DNA from: Begonia masoniana | Taxonomy: Eukaryota > Streptophyta > Magnoliopsida > Cucurbitales > Begoniaceae | DNA: 64,000 bases | Direction of reading: 5' to 3' | Assembly: GCA_022432975.1 (NCBI GenBank) | Contig: CM039508.1 | Span: forward strand, 25,617,999 to 25,681,998 | Shown here: in pieces, positions 10,301 to 21,899 of the stretch | Layout: every line of letters starts with the position of its first letter | How positions within the stretch are numbered: position 1 is the first letter of the stretch | Position numbers and translations under genes: made by a program | The notes under the pieces: generated by a model | What the model was told of the DNA's origin: nothing | The model's input: the letters and a program-made list of their open reading frames with translations, nothing else | Database searches by the model: none

Positions 10301-11092
10301 AAAATTTGCCATTGATGTAATTCCATGTGCTGCACTTGTATCTAAAAATCCCTATCGAATGGCGCTAACAGAATTGAAAGAGTTGAAAGCGCAGTTAAAA
10401 GAATTAATGGATAAGAGTTTTATACGCCCTAGTTTTTTTGCTTGGGGAGCGCCCGTACTTTTTGTTAAAAAGAAGGATGGATCTTTAAGATTGTGCATTG
10501 ATTATAGGGAGTTGAACAAGCTGACCATAAAGAACAAGTATCCATTACTACGGATTGATGATTTGTTTGATTAACTTCAAGGTGCACGGGTATTTTAAAA
10601 AATTGATCTACATTCGGGATATTACCAGTTAAAAATTAAAGTAAAAGAAATTCCTAAGACGACATTCAAGACCAGATACAGACACTATGAGTTCTTAGTA
10701 ATGTCTTTTGGGTTAACGAATGCTCCAGCAGCTTTTATGGGTTTGATGAACCGAGTATTCTAAGAATATCTAGATAAGTTTGTGATTGTCTTTGTTGATG
10801 ATGTTTTGGTTTACTCTCGAACTAAAGAAGAATATATGGAGCACTTGAAAATTGTTTTAACGACCCTAAAACTACATCAACTGTATGCAAAGTTTTCGAA
10901 GTGCGAGTTTTGGTTTGACAGAATTAATTTCATTGGTTATGTCATCTCCGAGGAAGGCATTTCTGTTGATCCACCTAAGATTTAAGCTGTTAAATATTGG
11001 CCACAACCGAGAAACATTGGTGAAATCTGTAGTTTTATTGGGTTAGCAGGATATTACAGAAAATTTTTAGAAGGATTCTCGAAGATAGCAGT
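10301..11092 (+). pseudogene. gypsy reverse transcriptase remnant, interrupted by a solo LTR
   Basis: Shows the RT leader [18 protein letters not shown], the block [20 protein letters not shown], and the catalytic-box variant [10 protein letters not shown] (about 10790) with two aspartates. Stops at 10572 and elsewhere break it. The RT thumb region ([20 protein letters not shown]) is cut at 11092 by the inserted LTR at 11098 and resumes at 13877. Confidence 0.88.
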
Positions 11093-11443
11093 GCCTCTGT
11101 AATATCCGGCTCGTACGGATTTTTAGAATATTATTATTATATTATTGGATGACATTTTTTGTAAATATGTCAAATCAGGTCCATTTCACGAAAAGAAAAC
11201 GTCATTACGATCTTAACGAATAATAAGAATTTACGAGAATTTTCGGAATAATAACGCTATATTCCGAGTAATTACGTTTCTCGTAATATAAAGGACGTTT
11301 TAGTAAAAATAGTAAACGAGGTCCGATTTGCGAACGGACAGTTTTAATAGAACCCAGATAATAGGTTGGATTTATTGGCAAAAAAAAAAAAAGAAATTCG
11401 AAATGGTTGAAAACACGAGAGGTAGTGATGTTCAATAAAATAG

Positions 11444-11445
<2 letters not shown>

Positions 11446-11512
<67 letters not shown>
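11446..11512 (+). repeat. (ATT)n microsatellite
   Basis: About 22 uninterrupted ATT units inside the solo LTR. The reverse copies at 27277-27295 and 42983-43003 have only about seven units at the matching place. Confidence 0.95.
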
Positions 11513-11515
<3 letters not shown>

Positions 11516-12799
11516 AATTAAAACAACAGAATGGTTAAAAACCATTCTGCTGTTTGTGTTTCTTCACCGCGACCCGAGCACCCGAGAGCGACGAAGAGGA
11601 AGCCTAGCGACGATTCCGGCAACCACGCGATTCCAGTCACCGTCCAGACGAGCAGACTCCGGCGAGCTGGAGCCAGAGTTCGGTTCAGCCTTTCCGCGCC
11701 AGACTCGGTCCAAAACAGGTGAGTTCTCCCCTGTTTATTGTTCGGTTTGTGGCCGGAAATGGCGAGCTGTGTTGAGCTCCGATCGCCGGCCCTTTCTGGC
11801 TATTCTCGGCGTCGTCTTGTCGAGTTTCATGTTGGCAATGATTGCCAAACAGCAAGGAGCTCAATTTGAGCAAAAATTCAGAATGCCCTATTTTGGCATT
11901 TCGGTTTTTATGGTGTGTAGCTCGGGATTTTGATTAGAATATGTCAATTAGGTATGAGAGGGATTAATTGGTGAAGAATCGGAGGAGAAATGATGAAAAT
12001 CGAAAAAGGGGATTTTTCGGTTTAAAGGGGCAGTTCGGGTTTTCGAATATTTGACCTAGCTACGGTCGTTTGTTTTAAAATTCCTTTTGGCAGGTTAAAA
12101 TAGGTTATTAGAGGAGCGTGTGGCTGTTAGAATCGTTCGATTCCGATAACCGACGCGAAAGTTACGCGCGTTCGAAGTTTCGGGTCGGTTTTTACCCAAC
12201 CCAAATTAGGGTCCGAAATTAATAGGTTTATAGTAATTAACGATATAAAGGACGTATTGAACGTTATTGGACAGAGTTAGAGTGAATTGTGAGAAATGTT
12301 AAAATTTGAGAATTTTCGGGTTTTTAGGAAAACTCGTTAATTGTGATTTTAAACTATCGAGCGATAATCGTTGTTTAAATACTTCGATTAGTTAGGTGAA
12401 GATTTTAGGAAAATTCCTTAGTTAAGGTTTTTGTTAAATTTGGACATTTTATTGTTTAAGCTCGTATTAACGACAATTGATAAAAATTGCGTAGGTGAAC
12501 AACGCTCGTGGACGGAGCAAGAGCTGCAACGAACACGAGGTAAGTTCTCGTGATCTTCTTTGGCCGATTGGCCTACACCGTACGTCGAATGTCGTCTCGA
12601 GGAGTTTGGTGACGCACTAGTTTATATTGCTTTGGTTGGGTAGCTAGGTTTATTTGTTTTATAGATTAGGTTTTACAGTCTTTTATGGTATATATTATTG
12701 CTTGTTTACTTTACGATATTGAACTGTTCACGCATCACTTGTTTTAAAGAAAAGCATGAAAAATGAATTTCCACACAGAGTTTTAAAGATAACGTAAAG

Positions 12800-12965
12800 C
12801 ATAGCATTGGCTGAAAGGCTTATTGGCCGAAAGGCGTATTGAGCATAGCATTGGCCGAAAGGCTTATTGGCCGAAAGGCGCATTGGCCGAAAGGCGTATT
12901 GAGCATAGAATTGGCCGAAAGACTTATTGGCCGAAAGGCGTATTGGCCGAAAGGCGTATTGGTCA
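12800..12965 (+). repeat. 16-bp GGCCGAAAGGC minisatellite in solo LTR
   Basis: About nine units of a 16-bp repeat of form TATTGGCCGAAAGGCG, interspersed with GAGCATAG spacers so that a longer period of about 60 bases is visible. Each unit contains GGCC and GCC..GGC self-complementary words. Confidence 0.85.
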
Positions 12966-13876
12966 CGCGAGGTGGGGCTCAGGCACGGCTGTACGTGTTG
13001 TAAGCGTGCACCCCCCGCTTCTAGCTGGAAAGAGTAGTCCGCCCGCTGGATGAGCTCTCTCCGGTTAGAGGGATAGGATCTCGGTGACACCTATTGAGCA
13101 TTGCATCGTAAAGAAAATAAAGCATGGTTTATCGAACTCATACGCACAGCATGCATTGCATTTACGTAGAGCTTACTGGGATTTCATCTCATAAAAGTGT
13201 ATGTATGGTGTTGGTGATCTAGACATTGAGGCAGGTGAGGACGATGTCCCTCCTCCTGAGGCATGATGCAGTTGACGACGGATGGACGCGGGTGTGTGTT
13301 GGCGCAGTCGAGGCGTATTTTGACCCGTGGGACTCATGGTTAGGTATTTTGATAATTTTGGGAATTGTCTGGATGAAGGATGTATAGATTTTGAGAGCTT
13401 TTGGATGTTTTGGGCTGATTGTTGTATAGACATTATAGGATGTTTGGTTTTGACAGTTGATAGGTTATAGATATTGATGGTTGTATAGAACATTTTAGGA
13501 TGCTTGGTTCTGGATAGTTGATAAGATATATATTAATGTTTTGAACGTTTTGGAAACCTGTTGTTATAAACTGTTTTGTGATTTTGAAACAGGAGGATAT
13601 GTTAAACTTTCAAACGGAACCACGCAGTTTATTTTCATGAGAATGTACTTTATTATAGTTGCGTTTCGAGTCGGTTTTGAGGTGGTATTTCGGATCGAGT
13701 GTTTGTGTACGTATTGGTTTAATTAATTGTTTTTATTTGTTTTAAACGTTTTATTAAATTGATTTTAAATTATTTTCAAATCGTTTCTGAATAAACGCTA
13801 AGAATAAAGGAAAATGAAAAATTTGTACGGTAATTAAGGGTAAATAAGGGTACAGTGTTAGGGTCGTGACAGCCTC

Positions 13877-15380
13877 TAACCCGATTTACCAGAAAGAACG
13901 TGAAGAGTGGTCAAATGAATGTGAAGAGAGTTTCCAAAAGTTGAAACATAAATTGACGACAACCCCTATTTTGGCATTACTAGTTGAAGACGAAAAATTT
14001 TGTATTTATTGTGATGCTTCAAGGATCGGTCTAGGCTGTGTTTTGATGCAAGATAGAAGAGTAATGACTTATGCTTCAAGACAATTGAAGAGTTATGAAC
14101 AGAATTACCCTACTCATGATCTTGAATTTGCAGTAGTTGTCTTCGCATTGAAGATATGGAGGCATTATTTGTATGGGCAGCAATGCGAAGTATTTTCAAA
14201 TCACAAGAGCCTAAAATATATTTTTACGTAGAAAGAGTTAAATATGAGGCAGATGTGGTGGTTACAATTTGTTAAATACTATGGCTTTGAGATCAAATAT
14301 CACCCAGGAAAACCAAACAGGGTAGCTGATGCTTTGAGTAAAATGTCAACAACAATGCAAACTGAGGTTTCAGCGATATCTGCATCGTTCATATATGAGA
14401 TTCAGAGATTTAATGTGGAAATAGTTTTGGAATTAACGGCTACACTTTCTGCGATTTCTGTGAAGCCAACAATTTTAGACAAAGTTAAAGCAGCACAACA
14501 AGATGATCCAAAATGCAAAGGCCTCCAATCAAACATTATACTTGTGAAATCTTCTGATTTTAGCTATTCTGATGATGGTATATTGAAGTTCAGGAATTAG
14601 TGGTACATTCCAAATGACAAGGAATTGAAAATGGAGAAATTATCAGAATCTCATTCTTCTACTTTCTCAGTGCACCCCCAGGAAGTACCAAAATGTACAG
14701 AGACTTGAAACAACATTTTTGGTGGCCTAATATGAAAAGAGATGTGGCGAGGCATGTTGAACTATGTGTTGTATGTCAACAAGTTAAAGTAGAACATCAA
14801 AGACCAGCTTCAACATCTAGCGATTCCAGAATGGAAATGGGAGCACACATCTATGGATTTCGTGGTCGGACTGCCAAGAACGACAAAAGGACATGATGGT
14901 ATGTGGGTGATTGTCGATAGACTAACGAAATCATCCCATTTCTTACCAGTCAGGATGACGTTTTCCATGAATCAGTATCCAGAGCTCTATATTTAAGAAA
15001 TTGTCAGATTCCATGGGATTCCAACTTCTATTGCGTTAGATCGGGATCCCAGATTCACTTCTAGGTTCTGGAAGAGTTTGCATAATGCAATGGGAACTCA
15101 GTTGAATTTCAACACAGCATTTCATCCTCAAACGGATGGACAGTCTGAAAGGATAATTTAGATACTAAAAGATATGTTAAGAGCTTGTGTGCTGAAATTC
15201 CAAACTTCATGGAGTAAATTTTTTTCCAATGGTAGAATTTTCTTACAATAACAAATATTAGTCCACTATTGGTATGACTCCGTATAAGGCATTATGCTGT
15301 AGGAAGTACAGATCTCCATCGTACTGGGATGAAGTCGGCGAAGCAAAGCTAATTGGTCCAGACATTTAGCAACAAACGTG
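13877..15380 (+). pseudogene. gypsy RNase H and integrase remnant
   Basis: RNase H motifs [19 protein letters not shown] and [20 protein letters not shown] are near 13990-14180. The integrase zinc-binding region (YRDLKQHFWWPNMKRD, CVVCQQVK) is at 14690-14800 and the catalytic-core words [10 protein letters not shown] at about 15122. Stops at 14229, 14598 and 15167 and frameshifts near 14830 and 15225 break the frame. The 3' end is split by the fold-back insertion at 15381. Confidence 0.88.
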
Positions 15381-15801
15381 TAACGATCTCCCCCCAAACC
15401 GGGGCCAGGCAAGTCGTGCAGTGTCCCTTGATGGGCCCGCTGCCACGTGGGGTCCCGAAGGCAGTACCACGTGTACTCACGATCTTCTCTCCCCCTAAAG
15501 GGAGTTTTTACCTTCCCCCACTCGAACCCAGGACCTCAGGGATAAGTACCTGGGCTACAAGTGAAGAGTACCACTTGAGCTACTAGCTCAAGTGGTACTC
15601 CTCACTTGTAGCCCAGGTATTAATCCCTGAGGTCTTGGGTTCGAGTGGGGAGGAAGGCAAAATCTCCCTTCAGGGGGGAGAAGATCGTGAGTACACGTGG
15701 TGGGCTTGTGTGACTGCCACGTGGTAGTGACTTGCTTGGCCCAACGGTGGGGGAGGTCACTGCACGACTTGCCTGGCCCACAACGGTGGGGGAGGTCGTT
15801 A
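15381..15801. mobile_element. fold-back insertion with tRNA-like promoter boxes (possible inverted SINE pair or MITE)
   Basis: The 421-bp insert is a near-complete inverted repeat centred at 15583. The outer ends are TAACGATCTCCCCC and GGGGGAGGTCGTTA. The right arm carries TAGCTCAAGTGGTA (15584-15597), a close match to the RNA polymerase III A box, and GGGTTCGAGTGGGG about 50 bases later, a close match to the B box; the left arm carries both in mirror image. The insert interrupts the integrase tail of the decayed gypsy element. The flanks (AACAAACG and ACAAAACG) may be an imperfect 8-bp target duplication. Two readings fit: two head-to-head tRNA-derived SINEs, or a fold-back MITE containing a tRNA-like segment. 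Confidence 0.6.
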
Positions 15802-15906
15802 CAAAACGGCAGATAAAGTTGCAATTATCTGACAAAGAATTGAAACAGCTCAAAACCGACAAAAAAGTTACGCAGACAAAACGAATAGCGCTGGAAATCA
15901 CTGAAG
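15802..15906 (+). pseudogene. gypsy post-integrase remnant up to the gap
   Basis: The sequence ATTATCTGACAAAGAATTGA..CAGCTCAAAACCGACAAAAA aligns with 20670-20710 in the younger element, just after the integrase core. It ends at the N run. Confidence 0.75.
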
Positions 15907-16006
15907 NNNNNNNNNNNNNNNNNNNNNNNNNNNNNNNNNNNNNNNNNNNNNNNNNNNNNNNNNNNNNNNNNNNNNNNNNNNNNNNNNNNNNNNNNNNNNN
16001 NNNNNN
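15907..16006. other. 100-base N gap in the assembly
   Basis: Exactly 100 N, the usual placeholder for a gap of unknown size. The order, distance and orientation of the flanks are a scaffolding inference. Confidence 0.99.
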
Positions 16007-16434
16007 GACGTCACCGTTAATGTAGGATGTATCTTGCGTTTGTGACCGGATGATTAGTCGAAACTTTGTCTTTTTGTGTTATCAGGCAAGCCTTCTGTTT
16101 TGTTCTACGTCCAGTTCCGTCCGTTGACTTCGTGTTTTTCGATGATGTTTTGACCTTTCATAAATTTCAAGTATTTCACGCTAAACTTTTCAGCCCTTCC
16201 GGTTGAATTATTTTCTTAATAATTTTTGTGACATCTCAACCCTGTTGCATAGTTTTTAGCTTCAACTCTATTTTTACTCAATTATTTCCGCTTGCAGGAA
16301 GTGTTTTAAATGTTTTGAGTCGTTAGAAAAATGTCAATTTTGACTGTCGAGTGATATTTAAATAATCAAATTTCTTAGTCATGTTCGAGATTGAGGTAGC
16401 GAACCAAGTTCAGATAAATCGGGCTTACAACGTT
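16007..16434 (+). mobile_element. LTR 3' part, diverged from the LTR at 21205-23313
   Basis: Resembles the last 450 bases of the LTR at 21205-23313 (GTTGACTTCGTG/GTTGACTTTGTT, ATTTCCGCTTGCAGGA/ATTTCCGCTGCAAGAT, and the terminal AGTTCAGATAAATCGGGCTTACA against GGTTCAGAGAACTCGGGGCGTTACA) but differs at many positions. No PBS follows it. It stands where the 5' LTR of the younger chromovirus should be but is too diverged to be its sister LTR. Confidence 0.6.
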
Positions 16435-16684
16435 TTTACCCCACGGATTTATTAACTCGGCAGATGACATCCCGCTCACATTCAACCTCACATTCTACCA
16501 CTCTATCCACAAACAACATCCACCGATCAACAGTAACCTCAAACCCACCGGTGACAGTACACTCAACATCCACCTCATCAGTGGCCAACCTTGCTGGAAG
16601 TACCCAACGACTGTAAGTGTTTATGTTAGCCTTAGTAACTAGATGTTTATGAAAGTAATTAACCTTATGCAGGAATCCAGTATA
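16435..16684 (+). other. leader of chromovirus with possible 5' UTR intron
   Basis: C- and A-rich leader without a clear PBS. It holds a consensus splice donor GTAAGT at 16613 (context GACTGTAAGT) and an acceptor TTATGCAG ending at 16672, 12 bases before the gag start. The same GACTGTAAGT word is found after the PBS of the minus-strand elements near 24783, which suggests a conserved leader feature of these families. Confidence 0.5.
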
Positions 16685-17494
16685 ATGGCTAGACGCCCAG
16701 GAAGACCTAGAGTGCCTAGAGAAATGCCAAATGTAAGAGGTGAAGAGGAGCCTAGTGTGATTAGGCAGCTGACAGATTTAGTGCGTCAGCAGACTGACAT
16801 AGTGCGACAACAGTCCGACCAACTAGGAGTGTTATTGAACCGAGAAGCACAAGGAAGTGCCAACTCGGGCCATGGCAATGAACATTCAGGAGACCGATTT
16901 CGCAGGCTTCAACCGCCCACATTTGATGGAAGATCATCTAACCCGATTGTTGCCGAAGAATGGATGAGGAGGATTGAAAGCATGCTCCGATGTGCCAACG
17001 TTGGAGAAGGAGATAAGGTCACCCTGGCAACGTTTCATTTTGCTGGAGACGCCCAGCTTTGGTGGGAGACAATTGAGACCACCACTGATGTTTTGGCTAT
17101 GACTTGGTCTCAGTTTAAGGACACCTTCTTTGAGAAGTATTTTAACAGCACGGTCCAGGCTGCGAAGAAGGTGGAGTTCATGAACTTGAAGCAGACAGGG
17201 TCTGTGGCAGAGTATGTTAGACAATTTGAGTCTCTTTCCAGATTCGCTGGACACTTTATTCACAGAAACGAAGATAAGGTGTTTCAATTTATGAATGGAC
17301 TGAAGCCAGAGGTGTACAAAGGGGTCAAGTATTCAGGTTTTAAAGGTTTGCCTTTCAGTGAAGTTGTGTCCACAGCCTTGGAGGTAGAGGAAGCCGAGAT
17401 GAAATGTTCCGGGACGAAGGAAGCCCCACGAAAGTTTGTTCCACCCCAACAACAGAGAGGAGTGAAGAGGTCAAGTGAGGGCCAGTATAGTTAA
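16685..17494 (+). pseudogene. chromovirus gag, ends at an in-frame TAA
   Basis: The gag (capsid) part of a Ty3/gypsy chromovirus. I choose the ATG at 16685 (MARRPGRPRVPRE), not the one at 16643, because 16643 lies inside the predicted leader intron. Typical words are RRLQPPTFDGRSSNPIVAEE, ATFHFAGDAQLWWETIE, FFEKYF and VEFMNLKQTGSVAEYVRQFE. It ends QQQRGVKRSSEGQYS then TAA. The next codons continue in the same frame (17498), so the TAA is most simply a point mutation, for example CAA to TAA, and not a natural gag terminus. Confidence 0.88.
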
Positions 17495-17497
17495 GGA

Positions 17498-18685
17498 ATG
17501 GGAAAGAAAGTACCAGATACCAAGATATTTCCTCAGTGCCCAAAGTGTTCGAAAAACCACCCGGGCGAGTGTAAATTTGGAACAAATAAGTGTTTTAACT
17601 GTGAAGAGGTTGGACACTCGTTCAGGGATTGCCCAAAGCCTAGAATCACCCGTTGCTTCAACTGCAATAAAGTCGGCCATATCAACAGAGACTGCCCAGC
17701 CTTGAAGGGCGGACCTGCCAAGATTAAGCCAAGAATATTCTCCATGATGGAGTCAGGTGACGAGGACCAGCCTGCTGTAGTATCAGGTACTATATTGGTT
17801 AACTCTATACCTGCTTTTACTTTGATAGATTCGGGTGCAACACATTCTTTTGTAGCCTCTGCTTTTGCTGATAAGTTAGACGTACGGTTTACTTCCTCTG
17901 AGCATGTGTTTAACATAGCATTACCCTCTGGTGAACGCATGCACTCTAACCAAGTGATGCTTGACAGTGAAGTGTTAGTAGGAAATGTAAGTCTACCTGC
18001 CAATCTTATAATTATGGATATGATAGGATTTGATGTAATCCTAGGAATGAACTGGTTGTTTAAACATCACGCCACAATAGATTGTAGGACTGGAATAGTT
18101 AGCTTCCAACCCCCTGGTAGTTTAAAACGTACCTTCCAAGCTTCAAAGAAGAGTAAGGAGATGTCCGTAATGACTTCTATTAACACTAGATCTTCTCTTT
18201 GTGGAGGGTATCTGTGCTTTTTAGCTAATGTTCTAGACACGCAACTTGTAGGTAAAGCAAACCCTCGAGATGTCTTGATTGTCCAAAACTTTCCTGAAGT
18301 ATTTCTGGATGACCTTCCTGGTTTGCCACCAGATAGGGATATTGAATTTGTTGTAGATGTTTACCCCGGCGCCGAGCCTGTGTCTAGAAATCCGTATAGA
18401 CTAGCACCTACAGAACTTAAGGAATTGAAGAAACAGCTAGAGGAGTTATTGGAGAAAGGGTTCATACGCCCTAGCTTTTCACCATGGGGTGCACCGGTCC
18501 TTTTTGTCAAAAAGAAAGATGGATCTATGCGTATGTGCATTGATTATAGGGAATTGAATAAGCTAACTGTCAAGAACAAGTACCCTTTGCCGAGAATTGA
18601 TGACTTATTTGACCAGCTTAAGGGTGCAAGAGTTTTCTCTAAGATTGACCTTAGGTCCGGTTATTACCAACTGAAAGTAAAATAA
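17498..18685 (+). pseudogene. chromovirus zinc knuckles, protease and N-terminal RT
   Basis: In the same frame as gag. Order: a [13 protein letters not shown] remnant, then two CCHC knuckles ([14 protein letters not shown] from 17591; [14 protein letters not shown] from 17654), the aspartic protease site [12 protein letters not shown] (about 17816), the protease tail [11 protein letters not shown], and RT through [20 protein letters not shown] and [16 protein letters not shown]. The reading stops at TAA 18683-18685, directly before the conserved [17 protein letters not shown] block, so this is again a nonsense mutation inside RT. Confidence 0.9.
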
Positions 18686-21169
18686 GAAGATATCCCAAAG
18701 ACTGCCTTCCGCACAAGGTATGGACATTATGAGTTTTTGGTTATGTCTTTTGGTTTGACAAATGCACCAGCAGCTTTCATGGATCTTATGAATAGAGTGT
18801 TTCATGAATACTTAGATAAGTTTGTCATAGTGTTTATAGATGACATTCTAATCTATTCTAGAACTAAGGATGAGCACGCAAGGCATTTGAGTTTGGTGTT
18901 GGAAGTACTTAGGCAGCACCAACTTTATGCTAAGTTTTCCAAGTGTGAGTTTTGGTTGGACAGAGTTCACTTTCTTGGTCATGTGATCTCTGGAGATGGG
19001 ATATCTGTGGATCCAGCCAAGGTTCAAGCAGTCAAGGAATGGCCCCAATCGAGGAATGCTACAGATATCAGAAGTTTTCTTGGACTAGCGGGATATTATA
19101 GAAAGTTCATAGAAGGATTTTCGAAAGTTGCTACACCCCTTACCATGTTAACAAGGAAAAATGTGAAGTATAATTGGACTGAAAAATGTGAATCCAGTTT
19201 CCAGACCTTGAAACAGAAACTAATCAATGCTCCAATTTTAACCCTTCCAGCTGATGATGGTAAATTTAGTATTTACTGTGATGCTTCCAAGATTGGTCTT
19301 GGATGTGTGTTAATGCAAGATGGTAAAGTAATAGCTTATACCTCTAGACAGTTGAAAACTCATGAGAAGAATTACCCTACCCATGATCTAGAATTAGCTG
19401 CTGTAGTCTTTGCATTGAAAATTTGGAGGCACTACCTGTATGGACAAACTTGCGAGATATTTTCGGATCATAAAAGTCTGAAATATATTTTCACACAGAA
19501 GGAACTGAATATGAGGCAACGTAGGTGGTTAGAGTTTGTCAAAGATTATGACTTTGAGATTAAGTACCACCCTGACAAGGCGAATGTAGTGGCTGATGCT
19601 TTGAGTAGAGTGACTCCTTCAGTCTCTGCATTGATTTTAGATATACCAATAGCTTTAGAGACAGAATTCCAAAGATTTAACATGGAAGCTGTGTCAAGTG
19701 TGTCAGCCATGCTTTCGGCCATATCTTTGAGGCCTACCATTTTGGAGAGAATAAAGGAAGTTCAAATGAATGACCCTGAATGCAATAAGTATAAGTTGAG
19801 CATGGATTCTACTGACAAGTTGGATTTCAATTGCTCAGTTGATGGAATTCTCAAGTTTCGAAATAGATGGTTTGTTCCGGCTGATACTGAACTTAGAAGG
19901 GAAATCTTATCTGAGGCACATTCCTCCAGACTCTCTGTTCATCCTGGAAGTACGAAGATGTACAGAGACCTCAAGCAACATTATTGGTGGCCAGGTATGA
20001 AAAGAAGTGTGGCGGAGTATGTAGAGACATGTCTGATCTGCCAGCAAGTCAAAGCTGAACATCAGAGGCCTGCTGGAACATTGCAACCTTTACCAGTTCC
20101 CGAATGGAAATGGGAACAAATAACAATGGATTTTATTATAGGATTACCTAGAACAACAAAAGGTCACGATGCAATTTGGGTAGTAGTTGATCGTTTAACC
20201 AAATCAGCTCACTTTCTGCCAATGAAGATAACATACTCGATGGATCAATTGGCTGAGTTGTATGTGCATGAAATTGTTAGACTGCATGGAGTTCCAAACA
20301 CCATAGTTTCAGACCGAGACTCCAGATTTACATCCAAGTTCTGGAAAAGTTTGCACAAGGCTATGGGAACACAACTTAGTTTTAGCACAGCCTTTCATCC
20401 TCAAACTGATGGGAAATCCGAGAGAACTATCCAAACCTTGGAGGATATGCTTCGTGCATGTGTGCTGGAATTTCAGGGTTCTTGGAGTAAATATATACCA
20501 TTGGTTGAATTCTCTTACAATAACAGTTTCCAAGCAACAATAGGCATGACACCATACGAGGCATTATATGGGCGAAAGTGTAGATCTCCATTGTATTGGG
20601 ATGAAGTTGGAGAAGCACAATTGATTGGTCCTGACATTGTGCAGCAGACAGTGGAGAAGATTGCTCTTATCCGACAAAGAATCTTGACAGCTCAAAGCCG
20701 GCAGAAAAGCTATGCAGACAAAAGACGAAGAGAATTAGAATTTGATGTTGGCAATGAAGTTTTCCTTAAGGTGTCACCTTTTAAAGGAGTTGTGAGATTT
20801 GGGAAAAGAGGTAAGTTGAACCCCAGATATATTGGACCTTTCCAAATCGTGAAGAGAATTGGGAAGTCAGCATATCAACTTCTGTTACCAGCCTCTCTGA
20901 GGGGAATTCATAATGTGTTCCATGTTTCCATGCTAAAGAAATGTGTTAGAGATCCTTCACAGATTACAAAACAACAGAACATTGAAGTCCTTCCTACTCT
21001 TGCATATGAGGAGAAACCAGTAAAGATCTTGGACTATGCAGTGAAGGTATTGCGCAATAAAGAAGTTCCACTAGTGAAAGTCTTATGGCACAATCAGAAC
21101 ATAGAGGAGACAACTTGGGAGCGCCAGCAAGACATGATGGACCAACATCCAAAATTATTCAGGTACTGA
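18686..21169 (+). pseudogene. chromovirus RT, RNase H, integrase and chromodomain
   Basis: The frame is open from 18686 with no further stop; the first internal ATG is at 18737. In order it shows the RT catalytic box [10 protein letters not shown] (about 18830), RNase H ([20 protein letters not shown] and [20 protein letters not shown]), the integrase HHCC zinc region ([28 protein letters not shown]), the integrase core aspartates in MDFIIGLP and [12 protein letters not shown], and the glutamate in [19 protein letters not shown]. The C-terminus ([30 protein letters not shown]) is a chromodomain of the Tekay/Del kind. All catalytic residues are present. With the two upstream stops the whole polyprotein would be about 1,495 codons. 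Confidence 0.93.
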
Positions 21170-21193
21170 ATTTTGAGGACAAAATTCTTTTAA

Positions 21194-21204
21194 GGAGGGT
21201 AGAT
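21194..21204 (+). other. polypurine tract of chromovirus
   Basis: GGAGGGTAGAT lies directly before the LTR start TGTAATACCC and 25 bases after the polyprotein stop. This is the standard place for the plus-strand primer of LTR elements. Confidence 0.75.
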
Positions 21205-21899
21205 TGTAATACCCGGTTCTGTTAAACCGTTTCTCTATTCCTTTAAACTAATGACACAATTTATATGGCAATATTAAATGTAGGGTTAGTGGATGACTAG
21301 ACAAGGGCATAAGGGTAATTAGAAATCTAAAGGTGGATAACGTATTTAAGGAAACTATTAATGAAGTAGCCGCCACTGTTTTATTCCATTTCCTTCCCAT
21401 TCTCAGCTCCTCAGCTTAGCAGAGCGCGATAGGAGACCCCCCTTCGACTTTCTCCAGCGATTTCCTCCGAACTTGGTGAGTTTACTTCTAATTTTAGCTA
21501 CATTGTATCTATCGTTGATGGGAGGGATGATATTGAGGTTTAGGAGAAATACAGTAAATGAGTGTTAGTTTCGGTTTAAGTTGAAATTGGGAACGCACAA
21601 TGACTAGAGTTTCCAAAACAGTTTCCCTTAGATTTATAGTAGTTTAGGATGAAGATTAGAGGAAACTTAATGTATGCTTTGTCTATGGTTATAGGTTCGA
21701 GTAATACCCGAAGTACCTTGCAAACAAGTTTTTCCAGGAGACCAGGTAAGTGAAGTATTGTATGTGCCTTCGGGCCTACATCACAAAACAATAGGTGTAT
21801 GCATGTTTGAGTATTTCCTTGTGTGTTATGCATCATGTTTTGAAAGAATACGAAAATGAACTTTCATGTAATATTATGGGAAAGCGAGTACAGATTGAA

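Larger units (their letters stand above)
11098..13871 (+). mobile_element. solo LTR (2.77 kb) with perfect 5-bp target duplication
   Basis: Starts TGTAATATCC and ends GTCGTGACA. The flanking target duplication is GCCTC on both sides (11093-11097 and 13872-13876). Removing the LTR and one duplication rejoins the RT/RNase H frame of the host gypsy remnant. Inside are an (ATT)n tract, a CAACAGAATGG..CCATTCTG hairpin, a 16-bp GGCCGAAAGGC repeat array and no coding region. The same family occurs in reverse at 24865-27567 and 40567-43276. A solo LTR forms by recombination between the two LTRs of an inserted element. Confidence 0.92.

Noticed and set aside
15584..15650. Functional tRNA gene
   Set aside because: A- and B-box words are present, but no cloverleaf with paired acceptor stem can be formed, so it is only tRNA-like.
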